Assembly (NCBI GenBank): GCA_019358875.1
Contig: JAHHIF010000001.1
Location: 124,001 to 188,000, forward strand
Source: Symplocastrum torsivum CPER-KK1
GTDB taxonomy: Bacteria; Cyanobacteriota; Cyanobacteriia; Cyanobacteriales; Coleofasciculaceae
Reading direction: 5' to 3'
DNA: 64,000 nt
Shown: positions 24,866 to 33,106 of the stretch, in pieces
Position numbering within the stretch: the stretch's first letter is position 1
How the letters are laid out: every line of letters begins with the position of its first letter
The notes under the pieces: model-generated
What the model saw: the letters and a program-made list of their open reading frames with translations, nothing else
What the model was told of the DNA's origin: nothing
The model's database searches: none
Position numbers and translations under genes: made by a program

Positions 24866-25209
24866 AGAGTGCTACCAAATCTAATTAGACATATCAAAAT
24901 CAACTGGTAAAGTCTGCTGACTCAACCAGACTATCGCTTTTAAAAAGCTCAGGAGTTGTCCGACATTGTTCTCCCGACAGATAAATTCAGGAGCATAATG
25001 CTACTGTTCTGCGGCGGTTTTACGGAAGCAGCTAGAAATTTAGAACTTAAGTATAGTGGCAGGAAGCAGCGATCGCACTTAATTGAAACATTCTTTTAAA
25101 AGTCTCTAATCGAGTCAGAGTATGTCTCTATAAAGTTTCGACTAAAGTCTAATAACCAAGAGGCTTTTACCTCTTTAATCTAGGCTTGAGTAGCTTATCC
25201 CCCAAGTCT
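24866..25209. promoter_or_regulatory. Divergent control region between the two eCIS operons
   Basis: About 340 bases separate the histidine-kinase gene (leftward) from the first structural gene (rightward). Promoters for both operons should lie here. One HIP1 octamer is present near 25070. The stretch is AT-rich toward the right operon (25080-25180). I cannot identify the response-regulator binding site by eye. Confidence 0.5.
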
Positions 25210-25788
25210 ATGATTCCTGCTGTTGTTCAGACGTTGGCAGAAATTTTGTCTAACGGCACTTCTTTAATCAGCAAGGAACTAATCGACTTCAGCCATCCTC
25301 AAATTCACCCAAACGTCAGACCAGCCCTCAACCTTTACTGTTACGATGTCCGGGAAAGCAGCCTAATCCAATCTTTAGGTTATCAATCACTGAGGATTGA
25401 CTCGAAGCCATTACTCGACATTCCAGAACCTGATTCACCTCGCTGGTTCGATTTGTCGTTTTTAATTAGTGCCTGGGACTGTACGGCTTTAGGTGAACAG
25501 CGTCTACTTTCAGAAGCGCTACAAATGCTCTTGAATTACCGCGTTCTTCCAGAGGAAGCATTAGCACCAGGGTTGAGGGGGCATGGTGCGCTACCAATAC
25601 AGGTTTCCACCAGAGCCTTGGTGGATATTACAGCGCTTTGGAGGGCTTTGGGGGTTCCCCTCCGTCCCGCCCTACACGTAACGGTCGCCGTTCCGTTTAC
25701 CTGTCGAGCCTCGACATCCCCCCAGGCGGCTTTCCGGGCAGTTAGACCTGGCACAAACGGATCTAAAGCATTACAGTTACCTCCCTAA
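25210..25788 (+). CDS. Short Pvc16/DUF4255-type eCIS protein
   Basis: From ATG 25210 the protein has 192 residues. MIPAVVQTLAEIL, then RPALNLYCYDVRES and PRWFDLSFLISAWD and the LVDITALWRALGVPLRPAL end all fit the single-domain DUF4255/Pvc16 group found at the head of contractile injection operons. A TTG 24 bases upstream (25186) could add eight residues but gives an atypical N-terminus. It is probably a tail-terminator or cap component. It lies 92 bases before the sheath gene on the same strand. Confidence 0.8.
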   Translation: MIPAVVQTLAEILSNGTSLISKELIDFSHPQIHPNVRPALNLYCYDVRESSLIQSLGYQSLRIDSKPLLDIPEPDSPRWFDLSFLISAWDCTALGEQRLLSEALQMLLNYRVLPEEALAPGLRGHGALPIQVSTRALVDITALWRALGVPLRPALHVTVAVPFTCRASTSPQAAFRAVRPGTNGSKALQLPP

Positions 25789-25880
25789 GGTGGAGGGACA
25801 GCAAATGTCACCCGATGTCAAGTTACAAACCGCCCAATTTAGTAGTTCTTAACCCAATTCCCAACGGAGGATAGTCAAGC

Positions 25881-27641
25881 ATGGCACTAGATTACTTTGC
25901 TCCTGGGGTCTACGTCGAAGAGGTAGACCGTGGTAGTCGCCCAATCGAGGGCATCAGCATGAGTGTTGCTGGGTTTATCGGCTTCACGGAAGATGTCCGG
26001 GGTGATGCCGAGATGTTTAAGCCGATGATGGTCACCAACTGGAGCCAGTATCTGGAGTACTTTGCCAAACCAGGCTCCGATGGATACACCGATTTCAACG
26101 CCTATTTACCCTTCGCCGTCCAAGGCTGGTTTATGAATGGAGGCGGTCGCTGTTGGGTAACGAGTATCGGCACCAAGCTACCTGGAGCGAACCCTCCATC
26201 ACTGGAAGAAACTGGCATTAAACTGATCAGTTCCGGCAATCGCCCCTCGTTGCACTTCGGCATTAGGCAGGTAGAGGGTAATGATGAGAATACAGCCCTC
26301 GCTCTCCCTTCTAGCGACCAAGGACGCCTCAAAGTATCGGTTGTTGAAAGTGAACCCAAACCTCTCCCAGACGATGCGCCCGACGATGTTACACCACCTT
26401 TAAACACGGGTGAATTTTTCAGCGTCATTGTCAGTCGAGGAGACGAAGTCCTTGAACGCTACAACCACTTGACAATGGGGGTAAAGCGGCACAACCCAGA
26501 TGAACCTAACAATCCCCAGATTGATGTCGATACCCAGGTCGCCGATTATGTCGTGACGGCACTCCAGGATTCTGAATACATCACGGTAACCGACATCTCG
26601 CCACTCGGACACAGTCTATCCCGACGACCAGGTTTGGGTGCCTTTGAATTAGTCCCCCCACCCTACATTTCTAGCCCAGAGAACTTCTCACGAGACTTGC
26701 AAGGGCAACGGGACGATCGCACAGGTACTCAAGGGATTTTTGAGATTGATGAAGTCGCCATGATTGCCTGCCCAGACCTGATGCGAGTTTACCAGGCTGG
26801 TTTGATGAATTTAGAGCAGGTTCACGGCGTCATGGAAATGATGCTGAGCCTCTGTGAAAACTCCTTCCCTGGCCCAGCCTATCGGATGGCGGTTTTAGAT
26901 ACCCCTCCGGTCAAAATCGGCAAAGATGAGAATCGTGCAGTTCCTCCCGAACAGCAAAAGCCTCAACACGTCGCTCAATGGCTTAAGGACTTTAACCGCC
27001 GTTCCATGTTTGGCGCACTCTACTACCCGTGGATTAAAGTCGCCAATCCCCGCAACGCAGGACGTCCGATTATGGTGCCACCCTGCGGTCACATGATGGG
27101 TATTTGGTGCCGCACAGATGAATCCCGTGGGGTATTCAAAGCACCTGCCAATGAAACACCGCGTGGTGTAATTGGTCTAGCTTACGAAACCAATATGCGG
27201 GAGCAAGAACTCTTGAACCCCATAGGCATCAACTGTATCCGTAACTTCGCCAACTACAACCGAGGCTACAAAGTTTGGGGCGCTCGTACCCTAGTTGAGC
27301 CAGACAACATTCAGTGGCGCTACATCAGTGTCCGCCGCTTGCTGAGCTACATTGAGAAGTCCATTGAGATTGGTACGCAGTGGGTTGTGTTTGAACCGAA
27401 TGATATGGATCTTTGGGAGCGAGTCAAGCGGACAGTCACTAGCTTTTTGGAGCGACTCTGGCGTGAAGGGGCTTTATTTGGCGGTTCACCTGCTGAAGCG
27501 TTCTACGTTAAATGCGATGGGCAACTCAATACCCCCGAAACCATGATGATGGGACGTTTGTACGTTGAAGTCGGTGTTTGCCCAGTGCGCCCAGCAGAAT
27601 TTGTGATCTTCCGGGTTAGCCAGTGGGCACCGAATCAGTAA
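25881..27641 (+). CDS. eCIS contractile sheath protein
   Basis: A 586-aa phage-tail-sheath family protein. The N-terminus (YFAPGVYVEEVDRGSRPIEG) and the C-terminal domain (RRLLSYIEKSIEIGTQWVVFEPND, then FLERLWREGALFGG) are the hallmark ends that exchange strands between neighbouring sheath subunits. Sheath contraction drives the inner tube through a target membrane. GGAGG lies about ten bases before the ATG. Only one sheath gene is present here, whereas the Serratia and Photorhabdus systems carry three. It is the second gene of the plus-strand operon. Confidence 0.95.
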   Translation: MALDYFAPGVYVEEVDRGSRPIEGISMSVAGFIGFTEDVRGDAEMFKPMMVTNWSQYLEYFAKPGSDGYTDFNAYLPFAVQGWFMNGGGRCWVTSIGTKLPGANPPSLEETGIKLISSGNRPSLHFGIRQVEGNDENTALALPSSDQGRLKVSVVESEPKPLPDDAPDDVTPPLNTGEFFSVIVSRGDEVLERYNHLTMGVKRHNPDEPNNPQIDVDTQVADYVVTALQDSEYITVTDISPLGHSLSRRPGLGAFELVPPPYISSPENFSRDLQGQRDDRTGTQGIFEIDEVAMIACPDLMRVYQAGLMNLEQVHGVMEMMLSLCENSFPGPAYRMAVLDTPPVKIGKDENRAVPPEQQKPQHVAQWLKDFNRRSMFGALYYPWIKVANPRNAGRPIMVPPCGHMMGIWCRTDESRGVFKAPANETPRGVIGLAYETNMREQELLNPIGINCIRNFANYNRGYKVWGARTLVEPDNIQWRYISVRRLLSYIEKSIEIGTQWVVFEPNDMDLWERVKRTVTSFLERLWREGALFGGSPAEAFYVKCDGQLNTPETMMMGRLYVEVGVCPVRPAEFVIFRVSQWAPNQ

Positions 27642-27680
27642 CAGGGGAAGCAGGGGGAGAACCTATTTTTTCCCTTTTCC

Positions 27681-27759
27681 GAATGGCACTTTAGTTAAGG
27701 AAGATGGAGAAGGTAAGGTAGAAATTACTCCCCCATCTCCCTTAACTAAGTGTCATTCC
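27681..27759. mobile_element. Short MITE-like element in the sheath-tube intergenic gap
   Basis: Imperfect terminal inverted repeats of about 26 bases are visible: GAATGGCACTTTAGTTAAGG (left) and, read from the right end inward, GAATGACACTTAGTTAAGG. The unit is flanked by the 9-base direct repeat CCCTTTTCC (27672-27680 and 27760-27768), which looks like a target-site duplication. There is no coding capacity. It would form a strong hairpin in the eCIS transcript between the sheath and first tube gene. Confidence 0.6.
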
Positions 27760-27812
27760 CCCTTTTCCTTCTTTTATCTTGAGGATTTAAGTATTTACGA
27801 GGAGTAGCAATT

Positions 27813-28286
27813 ATGCCTGAGTTAAGACCACTCCCTACTAGTCGTTTCTACGTGGAGTTTGATGGCATCACGGAGAAGATGATCAAAAGCGTGACGGAGG
27901 TAAAATTCACAGGACAAACAGCAGGACACGAAAAACCCCTAGCATCTACAAAAGCTGGAAAAACACTGTGGCAGTCCACGTCATCAGGATTTGAAGAAAA
28001 TCCCAACGTTACCATTGAAGTGTATCTGATTGAAGGAGACATGGACTTCTACAACTGGATAAAATCGGTGATGCCCAAAAGTGAAGGGGGAGATGGACAG
28101 TGGACAGGCAGCCGTAAAAACGGTTCAATCGTTGGTTACGATAGCAGCGATACAGAAATTTTGCGTTGGAATCTAACGAATGCTTGGCCGAAGTCTTATA
28201 AGGTTTCAGAATGTTCATCTGAAAGCAAAGACCTTGCCATTGAAATTGTTGAAATTGTCTGCGAACAAATTAACCGAGCGAAATAG
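27813..28286 (+). CDS. eCIS inner tube protein (paralogue 1)
   Basis: A 157-aa phage tail tube (gp19-type) protein. The N-terminus SRFYVEFDGITEKMIKSVTEV and the C-terminal strands around WNLTNAWPKSYKVSE match the single-domain tube subunits that stack as hexamer rings inside the sheath. GAGGAG precedes the ATG by about eight bases. It is separated from the sheath gene by a MITE-like hairpin, so its expression may differ from that of the sheath. Two further tube-like paralogues follow. Confidence 0.92.
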   Translation: MPELRPLPTSRFYVEFDGITEKMIKSVTEVKFTGQTAGHEKPLASTKAGKTLWQSTSSGFEENPNVTIEVYLIEGDMDFYNWIKSVMPKSEGGDGQWTGSRKNGSIVGYDSSDTEILRWNLTNAWPKSYKVSECSSESKDLAIEIVEIVCEQINRAK

Positions 28287-28317
28287 TAACTAGACAGATT
28301 GAATAAGGAGGTAACCT

Positions 28318-28791
28318 ATGGCATCTGGAGAAATTCTCGCCTGTTCCAAGTTTTATTTTCAGTTGGATGGCTTGGATGATTTGGTTGTTAAAAAAGTTAG
28401 TGGAGTAGAAGTCGCGCTACAAACGGCTGGAGATACAAAATCGTTTGGGGTGGGTAAAGGAGGAAAAAGCCGAATTCAGGCTACTGTTACTGGGGTAGAG
28501 AATAAGAAAATAACAGTGGAGTTTGTCTCTACAGTTGAAGACGATAGACTGATGAAATGGTTCCACGACTCCCACTCAGAGCCAATCAGTGGAGGTGGTA
28601 CGGCGACCAAAGGAGAACGGAAAACTGGCTCTCTCATTATGTACAACCAAGGGGGTGATGAGGCGATTCGTTATAATTTCACGGGAGTTATGCCTGCAAG
28701 CTATAAGTCAACGAAAATGGAAGCAGGTAGTACAAACCTAGCAACAGAAACCCTAGAGTTTGTCTACGAGAATCTTCATCGGGTGAAGTAG
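28318..28791 (+). CDS. eCIS inner tube protein (paralogue 2)
   Basis: A 157-aa tube-family protein, similar in layout to the previous gene: FYFQLDGLDDLVVKKVSGVEV at the N-terminus and YNFTGVMPASYKSTKMEAGS near the C-terminus. A strong Shine-Dalgarno AAGGAGGT lies six bases before the ATG, which suggests high expression, as expected for the main tube subunit. The intergenic gap of 31 bases implies co-transcription with paralogue 1. Confidence 0.92.
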   Translation: MASGEILACSKFYFQLDGLDDLVVKKVSGVEVALQTAGDTKSFGVGKGGKSRIQATVTGVENKKITVEFVSTVEDDRLMKWFHDSHSEPISGGGTATKGERKTGSLIMYNQGGDEAIRYNFTGVMPASYKSTKMEAGSTNLATETLEFVYENLHRVK

Positions 28792-28846
28792 CTTAGTAAT
28801 GTGAATTCACCACTAATCGTGTCCTAACTCAACAGGGAGTAAAGCT

Positions 28847-29335
28847 GTGGCAGAAAAAACTTATGAAGTTCTCTCTAACGCTCGCTTTTACCTGGAAATT
28901 CATGTCGATGGTAGTGACGATCGCATAGATGGCTATTTCATGGAGTGCCAAGGGTTCAAGCGTACTCAGGAAGTAGCAGAGATTTGTGAGGTAACTCCCC
29001 AAAAATGGGGAAAAAATGGCACCAGCAAGGGGCGCGTTGTCCGTACCAAACTTCCCGGTAATGTCAAAAGCGAGAATATCATCCTGCGTCGAGGGCTAAC
29101 CATCTCGAAGGTAATTTGGGATTGGTTTGCGGAAGTCGAGGCAGGAAAATGGTCGGAACAACGCAGAGATGGAGATATCACTATCTACACTCAGGGCGCG
29201 GAAGAAGCTGCCAGGTTTCGCTTCCGAGGCGCTTGGCCGACGAGTTACAAACTCTCTGATTTTAAGGCGGGTAGCGGTGAGTTTGAAATTGAAGAGTTGG
29301 AGTTAGCTGTTGATGAATTTATACGGGTCAAGTAA
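28847..29335 (+). CDS. eCIS tube-initiator-type protein (paralogue 3)
   Basis: A 162-aa tube-family protein beginning at GTG 28847 (MAEKTYEVLSNARFYLEIHV). It is the most divergent of the three: it has an insertion with CEVTPQKWGKNG and a longer loop before ILRRGLTISKVIWDWF. In Afp/PVC clusters the divergent tube paralogue (Afp5/Pvc5) caps the baseplate side and starts tube assembly; I infer the same role here. GGGAG lies upstream of the GTG. Confidence 0.88.
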   Translation: MAEKTYEVLSNARFYLEIHVDGSDDRIDGYFMECQGFKRTQEVAEICEVTPQKWGKNGTSKGRVVRTKLPGNVKSENIILRRGLTISKVIWDWFAEVEAGKWSEQRRDGDITIYTQGAEEAARFRFRGAWPTSYKLSDFKAGSGEFEIEELELAVDEFIRVK

Positions 29336-29341
29336 CACTAA

Positions 29342-29686
29342 ATGATTCAGACAGAATTTGAGTTTACTTTGCCCAAAGGCTATCTCGATGACGAGGGAAA
29401 TCTACACAGAAAGGGAGTGATGCGACTAGCACGGGCAATGGATGAAATCGTCCCACTACGCGATCCGCGTGTAAAATCCAATCCCGCCTATGCAACCGTG
29501 ATTATCCTCTCACGGGTAATTACTCGCTTGGGCGCTTTGGACGAGGTTACGCCCCTGATTGTTGAACGGTTTTTCGCCTGTGATTTGAATTATCTGCAAA
29601 AGTTTTATCGCCAGATCAACGAACTGGAGTCTGACTCACCCCAAACCAATACAACGCCAGAATCAGCCCCCCAATTACCGAGTTAG
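29342..29686 (+). CDS. Phage tail assembly-chaperone-like protein 1
   Basis: A 114-aa acidic protein (FEFTLPKGYLDDEGNLHRKG, then VMRLARAMDEIVPLRDPRV and AYATVIILSRVITRLG). It begins six bases after the third tube gene. Similar small proteins lie at this position in many contractile injection loci, where phage counterparts chaperone the tape measure or tube. The next gene is a clear paralogue. Direct functional evidence is lacking. Confidence 0.75.
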   Translation: MIQTEFEFTLPKGYLDDEGNLHRKGVMRLARAMDEIVPLRDPRVKSNPAYATVIILSRVITRLGALDEVTPLIVERFFACDLNYLQKFYRQINELESDSPQTNTTPESAPQLPS

Positions 29687-29773
29687 ATACCATGAGCTGC
29701 ACTCACAACGAATGGATAAAAATCCTTATCCCTTCTGCCCTCTGCCTTATTTTCAGATTAGGTCAATGCTTCC

Positions 29774-30166
29774 ATGTCTAGCCGGAGTGTCTTTGTCACG
29801 GAATTTGATTTTACCCTGCCTAGGGGTCTAGTCGATGAGGCAGGCGTTGTTCATCGTCAGGGGGTGATGCGGCTAGCGACGGCAAAAGATGAACTGATGA
29901 CCCAAAAAGATCGGAGGGTGAAAAATGACCCCGCCTACAGCACGTTGGTAATCCTGTCACAGGTGATTACGAGTCTGGGGAGTCTGACGACTGTCACGCC
30001 TGAGATATTAGAGAATTTATTTACTCAAGACCTCGCTTACTTACGAGAACTTTACAATCGCCTCAACCAGCAGGAGTCATCGTCTCAGCCTGTTCAGTGT
30101 CCTGAATGCTCTCATCAGTTTGAGGTGGAGTTTGCCCTGTCGGGGGAGTCATCAGCTACCCCCTAG
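29774..30166 (+). CDS. Phage tail assembly-chaperone-like protein 2 with Cys-pair tail
   Basis: A 130-aa paralogue of the preceding protein (FDFTLPRGLVDEAGVVHRQG, then AYSTLVILSQVITSLG). It has an added C-terminal CPECSHQFEVEF segment that could bind zinc as half of a ribbon. The stop TAG (30164-30166) is preceded by a run of five C. A DUF6760-like frame shifted by -1 overlaps this end and continues to 30300, so a ribosomal slip could extend the protein. Confidence 0.75.
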   Translation: MSSRSVFVTEFDFTLPRGLVDEAGVVHRQGVMRLATAKDELMTQKDRRVKNDPAYSTLVILSQVITSLGSLTTVTPEILENLFTQDLAYLRELYNRLNQQESSSQPVQCPECSHQFEVEFALSGESSATP

Positions 30167-30300
30167 CTCAACTGTATGAGGAGGTAGCTTATATTGCTCT
30201 AAATGCTCACTGGTCTTTGGCAGACATTTTGGATCTGGAACATACGGAACGCCGTCGCTGGGTTGCTGAGATTCAGAAAGCTCGACAGCAGATGGTTTAG
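30151..30300 (+). CDS. DUF6760-like small protein lacking a standard start
   Basis: The frame reads ISYPLAQLYEEVAYIALNAH, then WSLADILDLEHTERRRWVAE, and ends at TAG 30300. It resembles the short DUF6760 proteins found beside tail chaperones in contractile loci. No ATG, GTG or TTG opens this frame; candidates are a non-canonical ATC (30151) or CTG (30172), or a -1 frameshift from the upstream chaperone-like gene. The upstream gene is open to 30166 in the 0 frame, so the two overlap. Presence of the conserved protein is fairly sure; how it is translated is not. Confidence 0.6.
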   Translation: MSYPLAQLYEEVAYIALNAHWSLADILDLEHTERRRWVAEIQKARQQMV

Positions 30301-30451
30301 CCAGAAGTCAAAAGTCAATACGAGATTTTGGGCGATCGCAAAGCCTTTTTACGGGAACCTTTAGACTCAATACTGTACTGGAGCAATGTTCTATCTCCAC
30401 GTCTTTGCGTCCTTCCCACCGCCGAGTCTTCATTAAAAAAATGGAAGTTGT

Positions 30452-32218
30452 ATGGTGTCTCAACTTGCTCACAACCTTCGCTCTCTATTATCTGGTCATA
30501 GCCGTCTAGGCAAAGCGACCAAGGCGTTTGCTGGAACAGTACTCCTCACCAGCTTAGTCCTGACAGGTCTAATCGTTACTTTGCGGCAGTTCGGGGCACT
30601 GGAGGAGATGGAATTAGATGCATACGATCGCTTTGTTCGTTCACGTCCTGATGAAGGGTTGGATGATCGTCTGCTGGTTGTGGGTGTGAGTGAAGAGGAC
30701 ATCCAAACGCGAAAAGAGTTTCCGCTACATGATGGTACGCTGGCTGAGGTTTTAGAAAAACTTTTGAGGTATCAACCCAGCGCGGTTGGTATTGATATTG
30801 GTCGTGATGTGCCTCAAGGCCCAGCAGCAGGACGGGCGAGGTTAATTAATTTGTTGAAGGAAAGCGATCGCATTTCTGCCGTTTGCATCCTAAGTTCTGC
30901 AACTGAACCTGGTGTACCAGCCGCACCAGGTGTTCCACCCGAAAGGATTGGTTTTGCCGATATCCCTCAAGACCCAGACAGAGCGATTCGTCGTATCGCT
31001 CTCGTTTCAACACCAACCCCACCTTCTAAGCTCATTGGAACGCCCCATCTGTGCAATTATGCCGACCCCGACAACCAACTTCTATCCTTGAGTTTCCAGT
31101 TAGCCTCAACCTATTTAGAACCAAAAGGCATCGTACCGGAGCAAACCGAGAGTGGAGAAATTCAGTTAGGCTCCGTTGTGTTTCCTCCTCTCACTGAAAA
31201 TGCTGGGGGTTACGCTAAGGCTGAGGCATCTGATTATCAGCTAATGCTGAATTACCGTTCGCCAAGTTCGGCTGTGCGCCAAGTCACGATTAGCCAAGTC
31301 TTGCAAGGACAAGTTGATCCGGCGTGGGTGAAAGATCGGATTATTTTAATCGGCTATACCTCTCAGGTGGCTAAGGACACGTTTGCTACACCCTACCTTT
31401 CTAGCGAAGAGGCCACCAGAAATATGCCAGGAGTTGTCATTCATGCTCAAGCAACGAGCCAGATTCTCAGCGCTGTTCTTGATGGGCGTCCACTCTTGTG
31501 GTACTTACCAGAGGTGGGTGAGATTCTGTGGATTTGGGGTTGGTCACTCGTTGGAGGAATCATCGCCTTTTACCTGCGGCGTCCGTTACCGTTTCTTCTC
31601 GTTTGTGGTGTTGCGTTAAGCCTGTGTTACGGACTGCCTTATCTCCTCTTTCTCCAAGGAGGCTGGATACCACTGGTACCATCTGCGATCGCTCTTTTAA
31701 TGACCGCAGCAGGTGTTGGCTTCATTGATCGCGCAACAAAGGCAGGTTATACGCAAGCGATTTACGAGCAACTCAGAGAACAAATTGTCCTTGGAGGCAA
31801 GTTAGGGGCAGAGCAAGGACAGAAAGCTCGTCAGGCAGACTACCTGGAGGACTTAGTGCGAAGAGCTAGATCGATTCGCCAGCAAGACAGTCCAACAGAA
31901 GTATTGGACTCTCATCCCTTAGAGGATGCTCCCCAACCGCAGACAATCTCAACCTCAACTTCTGGAATGAAAGATGTGGATACTCTGTATCAACAAATTA
32001 AAGACCAGGTTGAAAGTGACCTCGAACGAGAAGAGAAGGAGCATGAAACGACAAAAGCTCAACGCCTAGCCCAAGCTAAGGAGAAGCGGCTGCAAAACTT
32101 ACTTGCGCGATCGAGGTCTACTCGGACTCATCAGGAGGGGAACCTTAAGGAGCATGGAGTTTCTTTAACACCGCAGGACTCGACAAATGCTCAATCTGAT
32201 ACCGAAGTAGAGACGTGA
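30452..32218 (+). CDS. CHASE2-domain membrane protein without an output domain
   Basis: A 588-aa protein. One N-terminal membrane helix (about 25-47) leads to a periplasmic CHASE2 sensor domain (about 50-340; LLVVGVSEEDI, AVGIDIGRD, RIILIGYTS). Three membrane helices follow (about 360-378, 382-402, 407-427), then a cytoplasmic, Gln/Glu/Arg-rich, coiled-coil-like tail (about 430-588). Normally CHASE2 is joined to a cyclase, kinase or diguanylate cyclase domain; none is present here. It follows the eCIS structural genes on the same strand after about 150 bases. It could be a membrane anchor or sensor for the injection system, but this is inference from position. Confidence 0.85.
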   Translation: MVSQLAHNLRSLLSGHSRLGKATKAFAGTVLLTSLVLTGLIVTLRQFGALEEMELDAYDRFVRSRPDEGLDDRLLVVGVSEEDIQTRKEFPLHDGTLAEVLEKLLRYQPSAVGIDIGRDVPQGPAAGRARLINLLKESDRISAVCILSSATEPGVPAAPGVPPERIGFADIPQDPDRAIRRIALVSTPTPPSKLIGTPHLCNYADPDNQLLSLSFQLASTYLEPKGIVPEQTESGEIQLGSVVFPPLTENAGGYAKAEASDYQLMLNYRSPSSAVRQVTISQVLQGQVDPAWVKDRIILIGYTSQVAKDTFATPYLSSEEATRNMPGVVIHAQATSQILSAVLDGRPLLWYLPEVGEILWIWGWSLVGGIIAFYLRRPLPFLLVCGVALSLCYGLPYLLFLQGGWIPLVPSAIALLMTAAGVGFIDRATKAGYTQAIYEQLREQIVLGGKLGAEQGQKARQADYLEDLVRRARSIRQQDSPTEVLDSHPLEDAPQPQTISTSTSGMKDVDTLYQQIKDQVESDLEREEKEHETTKAQRLAQAKEKRLQNLLARSRSTRTHQEGNLKEHGVSLTPQDSTNAQSDTEVET

Positions 32219-32277
32219 GTCTAGCAAAAGGCAGAAGGAAGAGGGCAGAAGGCAGAAGTTTATTACTGATGTCTGAA

Positions 32278-32300
32278 TCCCCCGAATTGAATTCGGGGGA
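32278..32300. terminator. Strong hairpin after the CHASE2 gene
   Basis: TCCCCCGAATTGAATTCGGG continues to a perfect 10-11 bp palindrome around an EcoRI-like GAATTC centre. It lies between the CHASE2 gene and the convergent Uma2 gene. No T-tract follows, so it is either a bidirectional terminator or a small repeat. Confidence 0.5.
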
Positions 32301-32329
32301 GTGGCTCAACAAAGTGTGGAGAGAGTACG

Positions 32330-32965
32330 TCAACCCATGCCTTCCTCAAATTCATCAATCGCTTGAATCTGGTCTGAAATCATGGTGCATTGTTCTAGTA
32401 ATGGTATGTTTAAATCTGGCAATAGCTCACTTAAATTAATCTGCTCGTATCCGTAAGTTTGCAAAAACTTTGATGGCGTTTCTTCTCGTAAATGGTAGAG
32501 CGTAAGTCGATTGAGTTTCCACATCCAGACTTCAGTGACTTCCAAACATCGGTAAGTTTCTAGCTTATCAATGGTACCGCTAGTGATGACTACTTCAATG
32601 GCTAGGTCTGGGATGCTTTTCTCTTCTCCTAGGGAGTAACATTCGTCAGGTTCAGCCCCAGCTCTTTTGAGTCGCTTTTTAACAGTATGACTCCCCATTG
32701 GAGTGTATTTAATTCGCTTTTTAAGGAGATAAAACTCTACCAGGGTAGCCAAACGTTTTTTGAGTTTTTCATGTCTCAGGGACGGCGACACAATTTCTAA
32801 TACTCCATCCAAGTAGGTGACACGATAGTGAGAATTATTCTCCAGTTTGACTATCACGGCTTCGTATTGCAGCCAGTTTACCTCGCTTCTGGTGAATCTC
32901 TCCTCTGGATCGTCAAGGCTTGCAAGTTGTGGATCGTCAATGAGTTCAAAAAGACTACTAACCAT
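32330..32965 (-). CDS. Uma2-family PD-(D/E)XK nuclease-like protein
   Basis: A 211-aa DUF820/Uma2 protein. The central GVLEIVSPSLRHEKLKKRL, PDLAIEVV and DKLETYRCLEVTEVWMW blocks are the family signature; E-x(n)-PD-x3-E matches the restriction-endonuclease-like core. The family is hugely expanded in cyanobacteria, with proposed links to transposition or foreign DNA, but no settled function. It converges on the CHASE2 gene and starts with ATG at 32965. Confidence 0.9.
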   Translation of the reverse strand: MVSSLFELIDDPQLASLDDPEERFTRSEVNWLQYEAVIVKLENNSHYRVTYLDGVLEIVSPSLRHEKLKKRLATLVEFYLLKKRIKYTPMGSHTVKKRLKRAGAEPDECYSLGEEKSIPDLAIEVVITSGTIDKLETYRCLEVTEVWMWKLNRLTLYHLREETPSKFLQTYGYEQINLSELLPDLNIPLLEQCTMISDQIQAIDEFEEGMG

Positions 32966-33106
32966 TGTTTAAAACCAAATAACTGAAACAGCTTCTCGTC
33001 TTTATTGGACGATATTTATATTTCGTAGAATAGACCCCTTAAAGCCTTAATAGACCGTAGTTTCCCTCGAACTAACGCATCAATTCAGCGCAAGCATAAA
33101 AGCTGA

